Part shown: positions 1 to 6,546 of the stretch, in pieces | Layout: every line of letters begins with the position of its first letter | How positions within the stretch are numbered: position 1 is the stretch's first letter | From: an uncultured Clostridium sp. | GTDB lineage: Bacteria; Bacillota; Clostridia; Lachnospirales; Lachnospiraceae | Length of the DNA stretch: 7,978 bases | NCBI GenBank assembly: GCA_900553925.1 | Contig: USFH01000100.1 | Location: 1-7,978, forward strand | Reading direction: 5' to 3' | Made by a program: the position numbers and the translations under genes | Notes under the pieces: generated by a model | Told to the model about the DNA's origin: nothing | The model's database searches: none | Seen by the model: the letters and a program-made list of their open reading frames with translations, nothing else

Positions 1-779
1 GTTTCCAAGTCCAGCAGTGGAATGACGCGGGGCTTGCCCGCCTCCAAGAATGGTCGAGCCGTATCCGCAGGCAGGAACGTATAGCTTTCCGAGCCAAGCA
101 AAAAAGGAATGATCTTGGAACAGTCATCAATTTCCAGAGAAAATTGATGATAGCGCGGAAATAAGTTTCGGATGAACTGTCCGACATCCTGCAGGGCGAA
201 ATTGCACATCAGATAATTCTCGGCAATCAACGCCTGCTTCGTGATACCGCGCGCATACATCGTATTATAATAATCGGTCACTAAAATCATCTTATCCTGC
301 TTGTAAACCTCGCAGTGATAGGATGATTTTTTCATAGGAAGATAGGTGAAGATCACATCGAAGATATCGTTCTGCAGTTGTTCCATCAGTAGGTTGGAAA
401 GACCAATCGTGATCTTCAGGGCGTCGTTTGGAAACTGTCTTTGATGCTCTAAGATGATCGGCGCCAGATGTCCTTCGTAGATCGAATCAGAGCAACCGAT
501 GCGCAAGTGGTTTGCGTATTTGTGTAAGGAACTGATTTCGGAGAGTGATGCATTTGTCAGTGTGATGACTTTCTCCGCATAGTCCTTGAACTGTTCCCCT
601 TCCGCTGTCAGCTCGACGCTGCGGTTGTTGCGCGTGAAGAGTGCGATATTCAACTCTTTTTCCAGTTCGTGAATACGGTTTGTCACGGTGGACTGGGCGA
701 CAAAAAGCTGCGCGGCGGTGCGCGTATAGTTCTTCGTATTGGCAAGTGTCAGAAATGTATTCAATGCTTCGATATCCAT
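1..779 (-). CDS. LysR-family transcriptional regulator (C-terminus cut off by window edge)
   Basis: The minus strand is open from an ATG at 779 to the window edge, giving about 259 residues of a protein that is usually 290-300 long. The N-terminus (MDIEALNTFLTLANTKNYTR, then a TAAQLFVAQSTVTNRI helix-turn-helix at about residues 20-37 and ALFTRNNRSVELTAEG) is the standard LysR winged-helix DNA-binding domain. The rest has the expected layout of a LysR effector-binding domain (a strand reading LRIGCSDS near residue 93, then alternating strands and helices). The start is supported by AGGAGA at 785-790, five bases upstream. The gene is divergent from the citrate synthase-like gene, the usual arrangement for a LysR protein controlling its neighbour, so a role in regulating that gene is a reasonable inference. 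The effector cannot be read from the sequence. The last 30-40 residues lie outside the window. Confidence 0.93.
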   Translation of the reverse strand, partial: MDIEALNTFLTLANTKNYTRTAAQLFVAQSTVTNRIHELEKELNIALFTRNNRSVELTAEGEQFKDYAEKVITLTNASLSEISSLHKYANHLRIGCSDSIYEGHLAPIILEHQRQFPNDALKITIGLSNLLMEQLQNDIFDVIFTYLPMKKSSYHCEVYKQDKMILVTDYYNTMYARGITKQALIAENYLMCNFALQDVGQFIRNLFPRYHQFSLEIDDCSKIIPFLLGSESYTFLPADTARPFLEAGKPRVIPLLDLE

Positions 780-830
780 AAAAATCTCCTATTATTCGTA
801 AATTCGATTATTACTATCAAAATTATCCAT

Positions 831-860
831 TTTACATATAATATAGCATGTGTTTATAAT
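831..860 (+). promoter_or_regulatory. Probable sigma-A promoter of the Re-citrate synthase-like gene
   Basis: TTTACA at 831-836 and a perfect TATAAT at 855-860 are separated by 18 bases. Transcription would start near 867, giving a leader of about 40 bases before the ATG at 908. The site lies in the short gap shared with the divergent LysR gene, so a LysR protein bound here could act on both directions. No clear minus-strand promoter was picked out. Confidence 0.6.
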
Positions 861-907
861 GAGTGCAACAAAATTGGATGAAACATCCGAAGGATGGAGG
901 ACGGCAT

Positions 908-2278
908 ATGCAGGAAATCAGACTAAGCAACAAGACAAACAAATTGGAACTGGATCCATACAGCTATCAGTTACAGGACGTGGAATCCCCGGAGCTTTTC
1001 CGAGAGATGTTCCCGTATACGGAGACACCGAAGATTGCGTTTAACTATCGCCGGGTGCCTGAGAATATGCCGGAGGATATCTTCATCACGGATACGACAT
1101 TTCGTGACGGACAGCAGTCGCGCGCGCCGTACACGATGGAGCAGATGGTACACATATATAAACTCCTGCATGAGCTCGGCGGACCAAACGGCATGATCCG
1201 TCAGACCGAGTTCTTTGTGTATTCGGAGAAGGACCGCAAGGCACTTGAGAAATGCATGGAGTTAGGATACAAATTCCCGGAGATCACGACATGGATTCGT
1301 GCGAACAAGAAAGATTTCGAGATGGTAAAATCCATTGGAGTCAAGGAGACGGGCGTGCTTGTGAGCTGTTCGGATTACCATATCTTCCACAAAATGGGAC
1401 TGACAAGAAAGCAGGCATTAGACAAATACCTTGGGATCGTGTCAGACTGTATCGAAGCAGGACTTCGCCCAAGGTGTCATTTTGAGGATATCACGCGCGC
1501 GGATTTCTATGGATTTGTCGTTCCCTTTGCAAACCGTCTGATGGAAATGTCCGAGCAAAGCGGCGTACCGATCAAGATCCGAGCCTGTGACACAATGGGC
1601 TTTGGCGTGCCGTATCCGGGTGCATCCTTACCGCGAAGCGTATCCGGTATCATCTATGGATTACAGCATTATTCCGGCGTGCCATCCGAGATGCTGGAGT
1701 GGCATGGCCATAACGATTTTTACAAGGGTGTTGTAAATGCGACGACCGCATGGATGTATGGTGCGAGTGCCGTCAACTGTTCGCTGCTTGGCATCGGGGA
1801 ACGTACCGGAAATGTACCGCTCGAAGCGATGGTATTTGAATATGCGTCTCTGCGCGGACACTTAAATGGGATGAACACGAAGGTAATCACAGAGATTGCA
1901 GACTATATCAGCAAAGAAACCGGCTATGAGATTCCTCCGATGACACCATTTGTCGGCGAGAACTTCAACCTGACAAGAGCCGGTATCCATGCCGATGGCA
2001 TGCTCAAAAATCATGAGATTTACAATATCTTCGACACCGACACACTGCTTGACCGCCCACCAAAGGTATCAGTAAACTCCACATCCGGCATTGCCGGTGT
2101 CGGCTACTGGATCAACCAGTACCGCAAGAAGAAGGGGCTTGAACCGGTAGATAAAAAATCGCCCCTCGTGCGCCGTGTGTACGACTGGGTACAGGAGCAG
2201 TACGACGAGGGACGAATTACAATTATCAGCGATGCAGAACTCACACGACAGACTGAGCTTGCGATGGAAGCAGATTAA
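908..2278 (+). CDS. Re-type citrate synthase / 2-isopropylmalate synthase-like DRE-TIM acyltransferase
   Basis: This 456-residue protein belongs to the HMGL-like (DRE-TIM) family of Claisen-type acyl-CoA condensing enzymes. Visible motifs are DTTFRDGQQ (62-70, with R66 and metal ligand D67), HGHND (266-270, metal ligands H266 and H268) and GIGERTGNVPLE (295-306). There is no C-terminal LeuA allosteric domain of the kind leucine-inhibited isopropylmalate synthases carry. Instead the barrel is followed by PFVGENFNLTRAGIHADG (347-364) and a short helical tail. This architecture, and segments such as PYPGASLPRS, match the Re-citrate synthase group typified by the Clostridium kluyveri enzyme, which makes citrate from oxaloacetate and acetyl-CoA in anaerobes. 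Such genes are often labelled 2-isopropylmalate synthase, and that remains the alternative. The ATG at 908 is chosen because GGAGG at 896-900 lies seven bases upstream. GTG 863 and ATG 878 lack a site, and 863 would sit at the transcription start. Confidence 0.88.
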   Translation: MQEIRLSNKTNKLELDPYSYQLQDVESPELFREMFPYTETPKIAFNYRRVPENMPEDIFITDTTFRDGQQSRAPYTMEQMVHIYKLLHELGGPNGMIRQTEFFVYSEKDRKALEKCMELGYKFPEITTWIRANKKDFEMVKSIGVKETGVLVSCSDYHIFHKMGLTRKQALDKYLGIVSDCIEAGLRPRCHFEDITRADFYGFVVPFANRLMEMSEQSGVPIKIRACDTMGFGVPYPGASLPRSVSGIIYGLQHYSGVPSEMLEWHGHNDFYKGVVNATTAWMYGASAVNCSLLGIGERTGNVPLEAMVFEYASLRGHLNGMNTKVITEIADYISKETGYEIPPMTPFVGENFNLTRAGIHADGMLKNHEIYNIFDTDTLLDRPPKVSVNSTSGIAGVGYWINQYRKKKGLEPVDKKSPLVRRVYDWVQEQYDEGRITIISDAELTRQTELAMEAD

Positions 2279-3597
2279 CCAATCCCACCCAGTGCGATAC
2301 CGAGGATCAGCACAAGGATACAGATCGGACAGTACAGATATTTACAGACAGGTACATACTTGTCTGTAAATTTTTTGTCGCGTCCAAGGTTGACCTGCTC
2401 TTCGACATAGTTCTTGCCGTATACCCAGAAGAACATGATACCGGCGAGACCTGCACCAAGCGGGCAGATGTAGATGGACAGGATATCCATCCAGTCGGAT
2501 ACGATTCCCTGGATACAGATGGACACGATTACGCCGATGACACCGATGACAAGGCAGGAGAGCTTGCGGTTTAAATGAAGCTTTTCCTGAATCGTTGCGA
2601 TTGGTGCTTCGTATAAGTTAAGCAGAGACGAAAGCCCTGCGAAGAAGACTGCCACGAAGAAGATGATCGCCACGATATGTCCGCCCGGCATAGACTTAAA
2701 TAAGCCCGGCAGGAAGATAAACATCAGTCCCGGACCTCCCTGGTCAAGCTGTGCACCGGTTGTAGCCATCGCCGGGATAATAACAAGTGCTGCAAGCATC
2801 GCTGCGATGGTATCAAATAAGGCAACACGACCAGCGGAAGCTGGGATATCCTCGTTGTCCGGCAGATACGAACCATAGATTAACGTTCCGTTTCCTGCCA
2901 CAGACAGGGAGAAAAATGCCTGCCCCAATGCGAAGATCCATGTCTCCGGCTTTGCCAGAGCGGAAGGCTCGACGCGGAAGATGTATTTATATCCGTCAAT
3001 CGCGCCTGGCTGGCATGCCGTGTAGATCGCAAGGATCAAAAACAGCAGGAAGAATACCGGCATCATGATTTTATTTGCTTTCTCGATACCATTTCCAACA
3101 CCAAACATCAAGATCACTACTGCAACTACAAGTGCGATGATCTGCCACAGATTATTGCCGAAGGCAGATGCCATACTGCCGAAGGACGAAGCGAAGGAAT
3201 CAACGCTGTCCGGTGCAAGTGTGCTTCCGGTAAATGTTCCGATCATGTATTTCAGAATCCATCCCATGACGACGGTATACCCAATCGCCATCGCAAGAGA
3301 ACCAAGCACCGGGATAAAACCGAGCGTTTCGCCGACCTTGCGTTTGCCACGGGATTCACATGCGGCACCAAAGGCGTCAATCGGACCGGATCGTGTGCCT
3401 CGTCCGAAGCTCATCTCCCCGATGACACCGGTCGATGCAATCAGTACAACAAAGATAAAATACGGGATAAGGTAGGAACCGCCTCCGTACAGGGATACAC
3501 GTGTCGGGAACATCCAGATATTGCCCATGCCGACGGCAGAACCGATGCAGGCAAGGATAAATCCGAGCCGGTTTGTAAAAGACTCTCGTTTGTTCAT
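2275..3597 (-). CDS. NSS-family sodium-dependent transporter (neurotransmitter:sodium symporter fold)
   Basis: This 440-residue integral membrane protein has about eleven hydrophobic segments, the count seen in short bacterial NSS/SNF symporters such as MhsT and Tyt1. It opens with MNKRESFTNRLGFILACIGS and the TM1 signature GMGNIWMFP (23-31), followed by GGGSYLIPYF (38-47). TM6 carries GQAFFSLS (225-232), and TM8 has AGLSSLL (320-326) with the paired serines expected at the second sodium site. The family takes up amino acids or related small molecules with sodium; the substrate cannot be read. One oddity is Met29 where most family members have Arg (WRFP), the outer-gate residue equivalent to LeuT Arg30. 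The ATG at 3597 is preferred because it gives the usual family N-terminus; its ribosome site (GAGAGAG) is weak. A TTG at 3633 would add 12 residues. The last four bases overlap the end of the convergent gene. Confidence 0.93.
   Translation of the reverse strand: MNKRESFTNRLGFILACIGSAVGMGNIWMFPTRVSLYGGGSYLIPYFIFVVLIASTGVIGEMSFGRGTRSGPIDAFGAACESRGKRKVGETLGFIPVLGSLAMAIGYTVVMGWILKYMIGTFTGSTLAPDSVDSFASSFGSMASAFGNNLWQIIALVVAVVILMFGVGNGIEKANKIMMPVFFLLFLILAIYTACQPGAIDGYKYIFRVEPSALAKPETWIFALGQAFFSLSVAGNGTLIYGSYLPDNEDIPASAGRVALFDTIAAMLAALVIIPAMATTGAQLDQGGPGLMFIFLPGLFKSMPGGHIVAIIFFVAVFFAGLSSLLNLYEAPIATIQEKLHLNRKLSCLVIGVIGVIVSICIQGIVSDWMDILSIYICPLGAGLAGIMFFWVYGKNYVEEQVNLGRDKKFTDKYVPVCKYLYCPICILVLILGIALGGIG
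2341..2376 (+). terminator. Rho-independent terminator for the citrate synthase-like gene, inside the 3' end of the transporter gene
   Basis: TTTACAGACA (2341-2350) and TGTCTGTAAA (2361-2370) are a perfect 10-bp inverted repeat around GGTACATACT, which can add a few more pairs. Six T residues follow at once (2371-2376) on the plus strand. The opposite strand has no comparable T-run, so it acts on plus-strand transcripts. It lies 63-98 bases past the stop of the upstream gene, within sequence encoding about residues 408-419 of the convergent transporter. Confidence 0.87.
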
Positions 3598-3638
3598 AAA
3601 TATTCTCTCTCTCTTCTCATTTTTTAAAACCAAAACCT

Positions 3639-3667
3639 ACTATACCCTATAATGCAGAAAAAGTAAA
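3639..3667 (-). promoter_or_regulatory. Probable promoter of the NSS transporter gene
   Basis: Read on the minus strand, TTTACT (3667-3662) and TATAGT (3644-3639) are separated by exactly 17 bases. Transcription would begin near 3632, about 35 bases upstream of the ATG at 3597. This would exclude the alternative TTG start at 3633. Confidence 0.5.
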
Positions 3668-3703
3668 ATGGATGTTAAAAAACGCATGATATGTAGTTGC
3701 TTT

Positions 3704-3733
3704 TTGATGGGGGGTGTATTACTATGCTATAAA
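3704..3733 (+). promoter_or_regulatory. Candidate promoter of the O-acetyltransferase gene
   Basis: TTGATG at 3704-3709 and TATAAA at 3728-3733 are 18 bases apart. An overlapping alternative is TTGCTT (3697-3702) with TACTAT (3720-3725) at 17 bases. Either gives a leader of about 125-135 bases before the ATG at 3867. That leader can form a nested hairpin in which CCGG (3755-3758) pairs with CCGG (3781-3784) and TTGC (3763-3766) with GCAA (3773-3776). Confidence 0.35.
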
Positions 3734-3866
3734 AATTAAGAACCAGAACAATAACCGGGAAATTGCATACAGGCAACGAACCGGCTGCTATAAACCACAG
3801 GAGATATAAAAGGTTGAAAAAACTTGAATTTTCAATAAAAACACTTGATTATATGAGGAGGAAAAA

Positions 3867-4487
3867 ATGATGACAGAACAGGAAAAAATGCTGGCAGGCA
3901 AGATCTACGATTCATCGGACGAGACGTTACTTGCCATCCGTACGAAGGCACATAAGCTGTGTCAGACCTATAACCAGACTGCAGACACCGAGGAGGAAGC
4001 ACGCGAGCAGATGATGCGTGACCTGATCCCCGAATGCGCGAAGGGCGTGTATCTGCAGGGACCGATCTATTTTGATTATGGTACATTTACGACGATCGGC
4101 GAAAATACATTTGCGAACTTTAATTTTACGGTGTTAGATACCTGTCCGGTGCATATCGGCAATAACGTGTTCATCGGACCGAATGTATCGCTTGTGACAC
4201 CGATGCATCCGTTTCGTTATCAGGAGCGTAACATCAAGTTCAGGCCGGATGGTACGGCATACGATGATGAGTACGCAAAGCCGATTACGATCGGGGATAA
4301 CTGCTGGCTCGCAAGCAATGTCGTTGTGACAGGTGGTGTGACGATTGGGGAAGGCTGTGTGATCGGTGCAGGCAGCGTGGTGACAAAGGATATTCCCCCA
4401 CATTCCCTGGCGGTTGGAAACCCATGTAAGGTGATCCGGCAGATCACGGAGGCAGATTCCATCCGGGACCGGGCTGACCTGTGGTAG
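3867..4487 (+). CDS. Maltose/galactoside O-acetyltransferase family protein (left-handed beta-helix)
   Basis: This 206-residue cytoplasmic enzyme transfers acetyl from acetyl-CoA to a sugar hydroxyl, as in the Maa/LacA family. The N-terminal helical domain (TEQEKMLAGKIYDSSDETLL, from residue 3) is the Mac domain of maltose acetyltransferases. Hexapeptide repeats of a left-handed beta-helix run from about 75 to 185, for example PVHIGNNVFIGPNVSL and VTIGEGCVIGAGSVVTKDIP. The TPMHP motif places the catalytic histidine at 114, and the PHSLAVGNPCKVIRQI ending is typical. Length and residues are those of an intact enzyme. AGGAGG at 3856-3861 lies five bases before ATG 3867 and eight before ATG 3870, so either start is possible. 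The true substrate is unknown; these enzymes are often seen as detoxifying non-metabolised sugars. No terminator is visible after the stop. Confidence 0.94.
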   Translation: MMTEQEKMLAGKIYDSSDETLLAIRTKAHKLCQTYNQTADTEEEAREQMMRDLIPECAKGVYLQGPIYFDYGTFTTIGENTFANFNFTVLDTCPVHIGNNVFIGPNVSLVTPMHPFRYQERNIKFRPDGTAYDDEYAKPITIGDNCWLASNVVVTGGVTIGEGCVIGAGSVVTKDIPPHSLAVGNPCKVIRQITEADSIRDRADLW

Positions 4488-4540
4488 CATGGGTTTGGAA
4501 ATAGAACCGTAAATGGAATGCAGAATGCAAAAAATAAATA

Positions 4541-4581
4541 ATTTGCGTATTATTTCACAAAATAAAAGAGTTGACGCAAAT
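4541..4581. repeat. 8-bp perfect inverted repeat upstream of the small XRE gene
   Basis: ATTTGCGT (4541-4548) and ACGCAAAT (4574-4581) are perfect inverted copies, with an AT-rich stretch between. They lie 40-80 bases upstream of the TTGACA of the HTH gene promoter. This is a reasonable place for an operator or an upstream activator site; function is not shown. Confidence 0.4.
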
Positions 4582-4621
4582 ACGAAAATGCAAAACTGAA
4601 TAAAATATTTAAAAATACCTC

Positions 4622-4650
4622 TTGACATACAAACTATATAGCGGTAATAT
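4622..4650 (+). promoter_or_regulatory. Near-consensus promoter of the small XRE-family gene
   Basis: A perfect TTGACA at 4622-4627 is followed after 17 bases by TAATAT at 4645-4650. A TATAAT at 4648-4653 overlaps it but sits 20 bases from the -35. Immediately downstream is a dyad (AATTG and GCAGC at 4651-4662, GCTGC and CAATT at 4670-4684). This overlaps the expected start of transcription and could be an operator for the encoded regulator or a leader hairpin. Confidence 0.75.
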
Positions 4651-4710
4651 AATTGTAGCAGCAGAAAACGCTGCGTTTGCAATTGTGACTTGTATGGAAG
4701 GAGGCATTCC

Positions 4711-5004
4711 ATGAAATATAGACCAGAGTTTGATCCGGAAACAGTAGGAGCGAATTTGAGAAGATTAAGAAAAGCAAATAAGCTGACCGTGGAGGAGGTC
4801 CGTCAGTATCTGATGCTTGGAAGTGTCCAGGCTGTCTACAAGTATGAGCGTGGCGAGAGCTATCCGCAGGCAGATACAATGTTTGCGCTGATGTGTCTCT
4901 ATGGGGCATCTCTCGGGGACATCATCGGGGGAAGCGTGATTCCTGTAAGACAGGAAGAAGAGGGCTGTGAGCCCTCTTCCTACTTCGACAGACTGGCAGC
5001 TTAG
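4711..5004 (+). CDS. Small XRE-family helix-turn-helix regulator
   Basis: This 97-residue protein consists mainly of one Cro/C1-type helix-turn-helix. The segment runs from TVGANLRRLRKANKLTVEEV (11-30) through VQAVYKYERGESYPQADTMF (39-58), where ERGESYP is the usual turn leading to the fourth helix, to about residue 72. The short tail is acidic and polar (RQEEEGCEPSS, 80-90) and shows no partner domain. The start at 4711 is well supported by AAGGAGG at 4698-4704, six bases upstream. The gene has its own strong promoter and probably its own operator dyad, so autoregulation is a reasonable inference. The target genes are unknown. The TAG stop overlaps the end of the minus-strand reading frame that follows. 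Confidence 0.92.
   Translation: MKYRPEFDPETVGANLRRLRKANKLTVEEVRQYLMLGSVQAVYKYERGESYPQADTMFALMCLYGASLGDIIGGSVIPVRQEEEGCEPSSYFDRLAA
4957..4979. repeat. Perfect 10-bp hairpin within the 3' end of the XRE gene; possible minus-strand terminator
   Basis: GAAGAGGGCT (4957-4966) and AGCCCTCTTC (4970-4979) are a perfect inverted repeat around a three-base GTG loop. It encodes the acidic tail of the HTH protein. The plus strand has no T-run after it. The minus strand continues TTCCTGTCTT, a weak T-rich tail, and the hairpin is about 21 bases past the minus-strand stop at 5001. It may therefore end the transcript of the large HTH gene. Confidence 0.5.
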
Positions 5005-5174
5005 AGCTGCTGTTCTAATTTCTTAACTTCCTCTTGTAGAATCCGGTTTGTTTCCTCTAGGGAACAGACATAGCCATATTGTGGCAGTGTCTGGATGAAA
5101 TCCATGATACAACTGCACAGCGTGTGTTCCCGGAGTGGAATGATCATGGAATTTCCGTTGCTTTGCACCAGCAT
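5001..5174 (-). CDS. 57-codon reading frame directly after, and in frame with, the large HTH gene; probable detached C-terminus
   Basis: An ATG at 5174 opens 57 codons on the minus strand, ending with TAA at 5001-5003. It lies three bases past the TAA of the large HTH gene and in the same frame, so the two stretches are split only by that one stop codon. No Shine-Dalgarno sequence is visible before the ATG (the upstream bases are pyrimidine-rich, CTTCTACC), so independent initiation would depend on coupling. The product (MLVQSNGNSMIIPLREHTL at the start, SLEETNRILQEEVKKLEQQL at the end, the latter a likely amphipathic helix) reads as a natural continuation of the upstream strand ISIAFAPPSST. 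I favour a C-terminal segment separated by a nonsense mutation or reached by readthrough; a separate small protein is the alternative. Confidence 0.5.
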   Translation of the reverse strand: MLVQSNGNSMIIPLREHTLCSCIMDFIQTLPQYGYVCSLEETNRILQEEVKKLEQQL

Positions 5175-5177
5175 AAT

Positions 5178-6458
5178 TTAGGTAGAAGATGGTGGTGCGA
5201 AGGCAATGGAGATATTCAGTGAGGTGTGGAGCTTGGATGGGTCAACCATCAGAAAATGATTATCATTTTCGTGCGTGTTTGCCTCAATGAATTTATTCAA
5301 TATGTAGATCCGGTCCTCAATATCGAAGTGTGAAGCGAGTTCGTCCGGGAAATTTACATTTTTCCCTTTTTCCGTAAATAACCGCAATCCCTCTTCTGTA
5401 AATAAAACCGTATGGTTCTCCATTGTGAGCTGACCGATCCGCACAAAGAGCTTCGCCTTGATCAATTCCCGGTATGTTGTATCAAGCATGTATTTTTCTA
5501 CCATGGCTGGTGTGATGTACTTCTCAATCGTTGGCTGGATATTCAGGCACAATGGATAATGCTCGTTCGGGTCCACCTTGTTCAGTTCACTGAGAAGTTC
5601 CATCGGAGTTTGCGCACCGGATGTCAGTATGCTGGATTTGGTCAGGGCATTCCGGTAGACATTCAGGTAGTGTTCATGCAGATCCGGATTGGATATAACC
5701 AATGCGGTTTCGTAGTCCGAAGAGAACAAAACTACGTGTGTATTCGTGATCACGTAGTATGGAAATACAGAAGCCAGACTCTTAAAGTCATGCCGCGCAG
5801 CATAATAAAAGTAAACAGAAAAACTACCCGGAAACGAACGAAAAGATGGGAGCAGATGCATCAGAATCCGGAGATTATGTATGTTGTCGTAATTCCCGTT
5901 TACCGTAAGCGTTTTTTGGTATTCAACAAGATGCGTGACGGTCAATGGCTGAAAGCGTGGATGATATAGCGGCTTGAAAAAAAACGGGACATAAGGATGA
6001 CTCAGGTCCGCATAAGTATATAGAAACGGCTGTGCTTCGCATTCGACTGCATGTACGGCGAGGGTATAAATGATATTCGCAATTTCGTAGGTGCCGTGAA
6101 CCAGAGTCTGATCGGCAAGCTTGTCGATATTGACAGTAACAGCGTCTGAGGGTTGTTCTGTGTTTGGGGAGATTGAGGAAGGCGATGATTCAAGGAGCTT
6201 CTTGATTTCCATATGTGTCTGGAACCGTTCCAGACCGATCTGATCCGCCAGAAATGCCCGGTCTAACTCATCTTTGTCGATGGGAGATAGAGAGAAGAAC
6301 GGAAGAAGCTTCTCATAGACATCCCGGGTAATCTTCCTCTGACCGGACAGAATCTTCTGTAAAGTTGTCCGGTTGATGCCACTCTGCTGGGAAATGGAAT
6401 AAATCGTGTATCCGTTTGATTCGATGTAATACTTGATAAGATGTTGTATTGTATCCAT
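5178..6458 (-). CDS. HTH-domain regulator with a large uncharacterised C-terminal domain, probably ending at a premature stop
   Basis: This 426-residue protein begins with a Cro/C1-type helix-turn-helix at about residues 4-56 (YTIYSISQQSGINRTTLQKI, 17-36, followed by LSGQRKITRDVYEKLLPFF). A polar, serine-rich linker lies near 90-106. The remaining 320 residues are a mixed helix/strand region with no motif I can assign to a known sensor; TPR-like repeats of the Rgg/PlcR type are not evident. No membrane segments are seen, so it should be cytoplasmic. The start at 6458 has AGGAGA eleven bases upstream, slightly long but the only reasonable choice. The reading frame continues in phase for 58 sense codons beyond its TAA, suggesting that the intact family member is about 484 residues. 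The AT-rich upstream region holds a 14-bp palindrome (6489-6502). It is divergent from the short transcription unit at 6569-6714, which it may control. Confidence 0.88.
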   Translation of the reverse strand: MDTIQHLIKYYIESNGYTIYSISQQSGINRTTLQKILSGQRKITRDVYEKLLPFFSLSPIDKDELDRAFLADQIGLERFQTHMEIKKLLESSPSSISPNTEQPSDAVTVNIDKLADQTLVHGTYEIANIIYTLAVHAVECEAQPFLYTYADLSHPYVPFFFKPLYHPRFQPLTVTHLVEYQKTLTVNGNYDNIHNLRILMHLLPSFRSFPGSFSVYFYYAARHDFKSLASVFPYYVITNTHVVLFSSDYETALVISNPDLHEHYLNVYRNALTKSSILTSGAQTPMELLSELNKVDPNEHYPLCLNIQPTIEKYITPAMVEKYMLDTTYRELIKAKLFVRIGQLTMENHTVLFTEEGLRLFTEKGKNVNFPDELASHFDIEDRIYILNKFIEANTHENDNHFLMVDPSKLHTSLNISIAFAPPSST

Positions 6459-6546
6459 GAATGATTGTATCTCCTAGTGTAATAGTATTAAAATATATTT
6501 TATTACAAGCACACAAAAATCGCCATTGCTAATAATTACAAAATTG

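Noticed and set aside
863..907. Upstream GTG (863) and ATG (878) starts for the citrate synthase-like gene
   Set aside because: Neither has a ribosome site, and 863 lies at the predicted transcription start. ATG 908 has GGAGG at ideal spacing and gives the expected length.
3065..3475. 136-codon plus-strand frame antisense to the NSS transporter
   Set aside because: It is a compositional shadow of transmembrane codons, with no ribosome site or motif.
3598..3633. TTG 3633 as start of the NSS transporter
   Set aside because: It adds 12 charged residues before the usual family N-terminus and lies at or before the predicted transcription start.
4134..4712. 192-codon minus-strand frame across the acetyltransferase gene
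   Set aside because: It is antisense to an unmistakable hexapeptide-repeat enzyme and its translation has no recognisable domain.
5412..5969. 185-codon plus-strand frame inside the large HTH gene
   Set aside because: It has no ribosome site or domain. The opposite frame has a clear HTH domain, a start and a ribosome site.
6489..6502. 14-bp perfect palindrome TAAAATATATTTTA upstream of the large HTH gene
   Set aside because: In such AT-rich DNA a simple A/T palindrome is weak evidence, so it is mentioned only as context.
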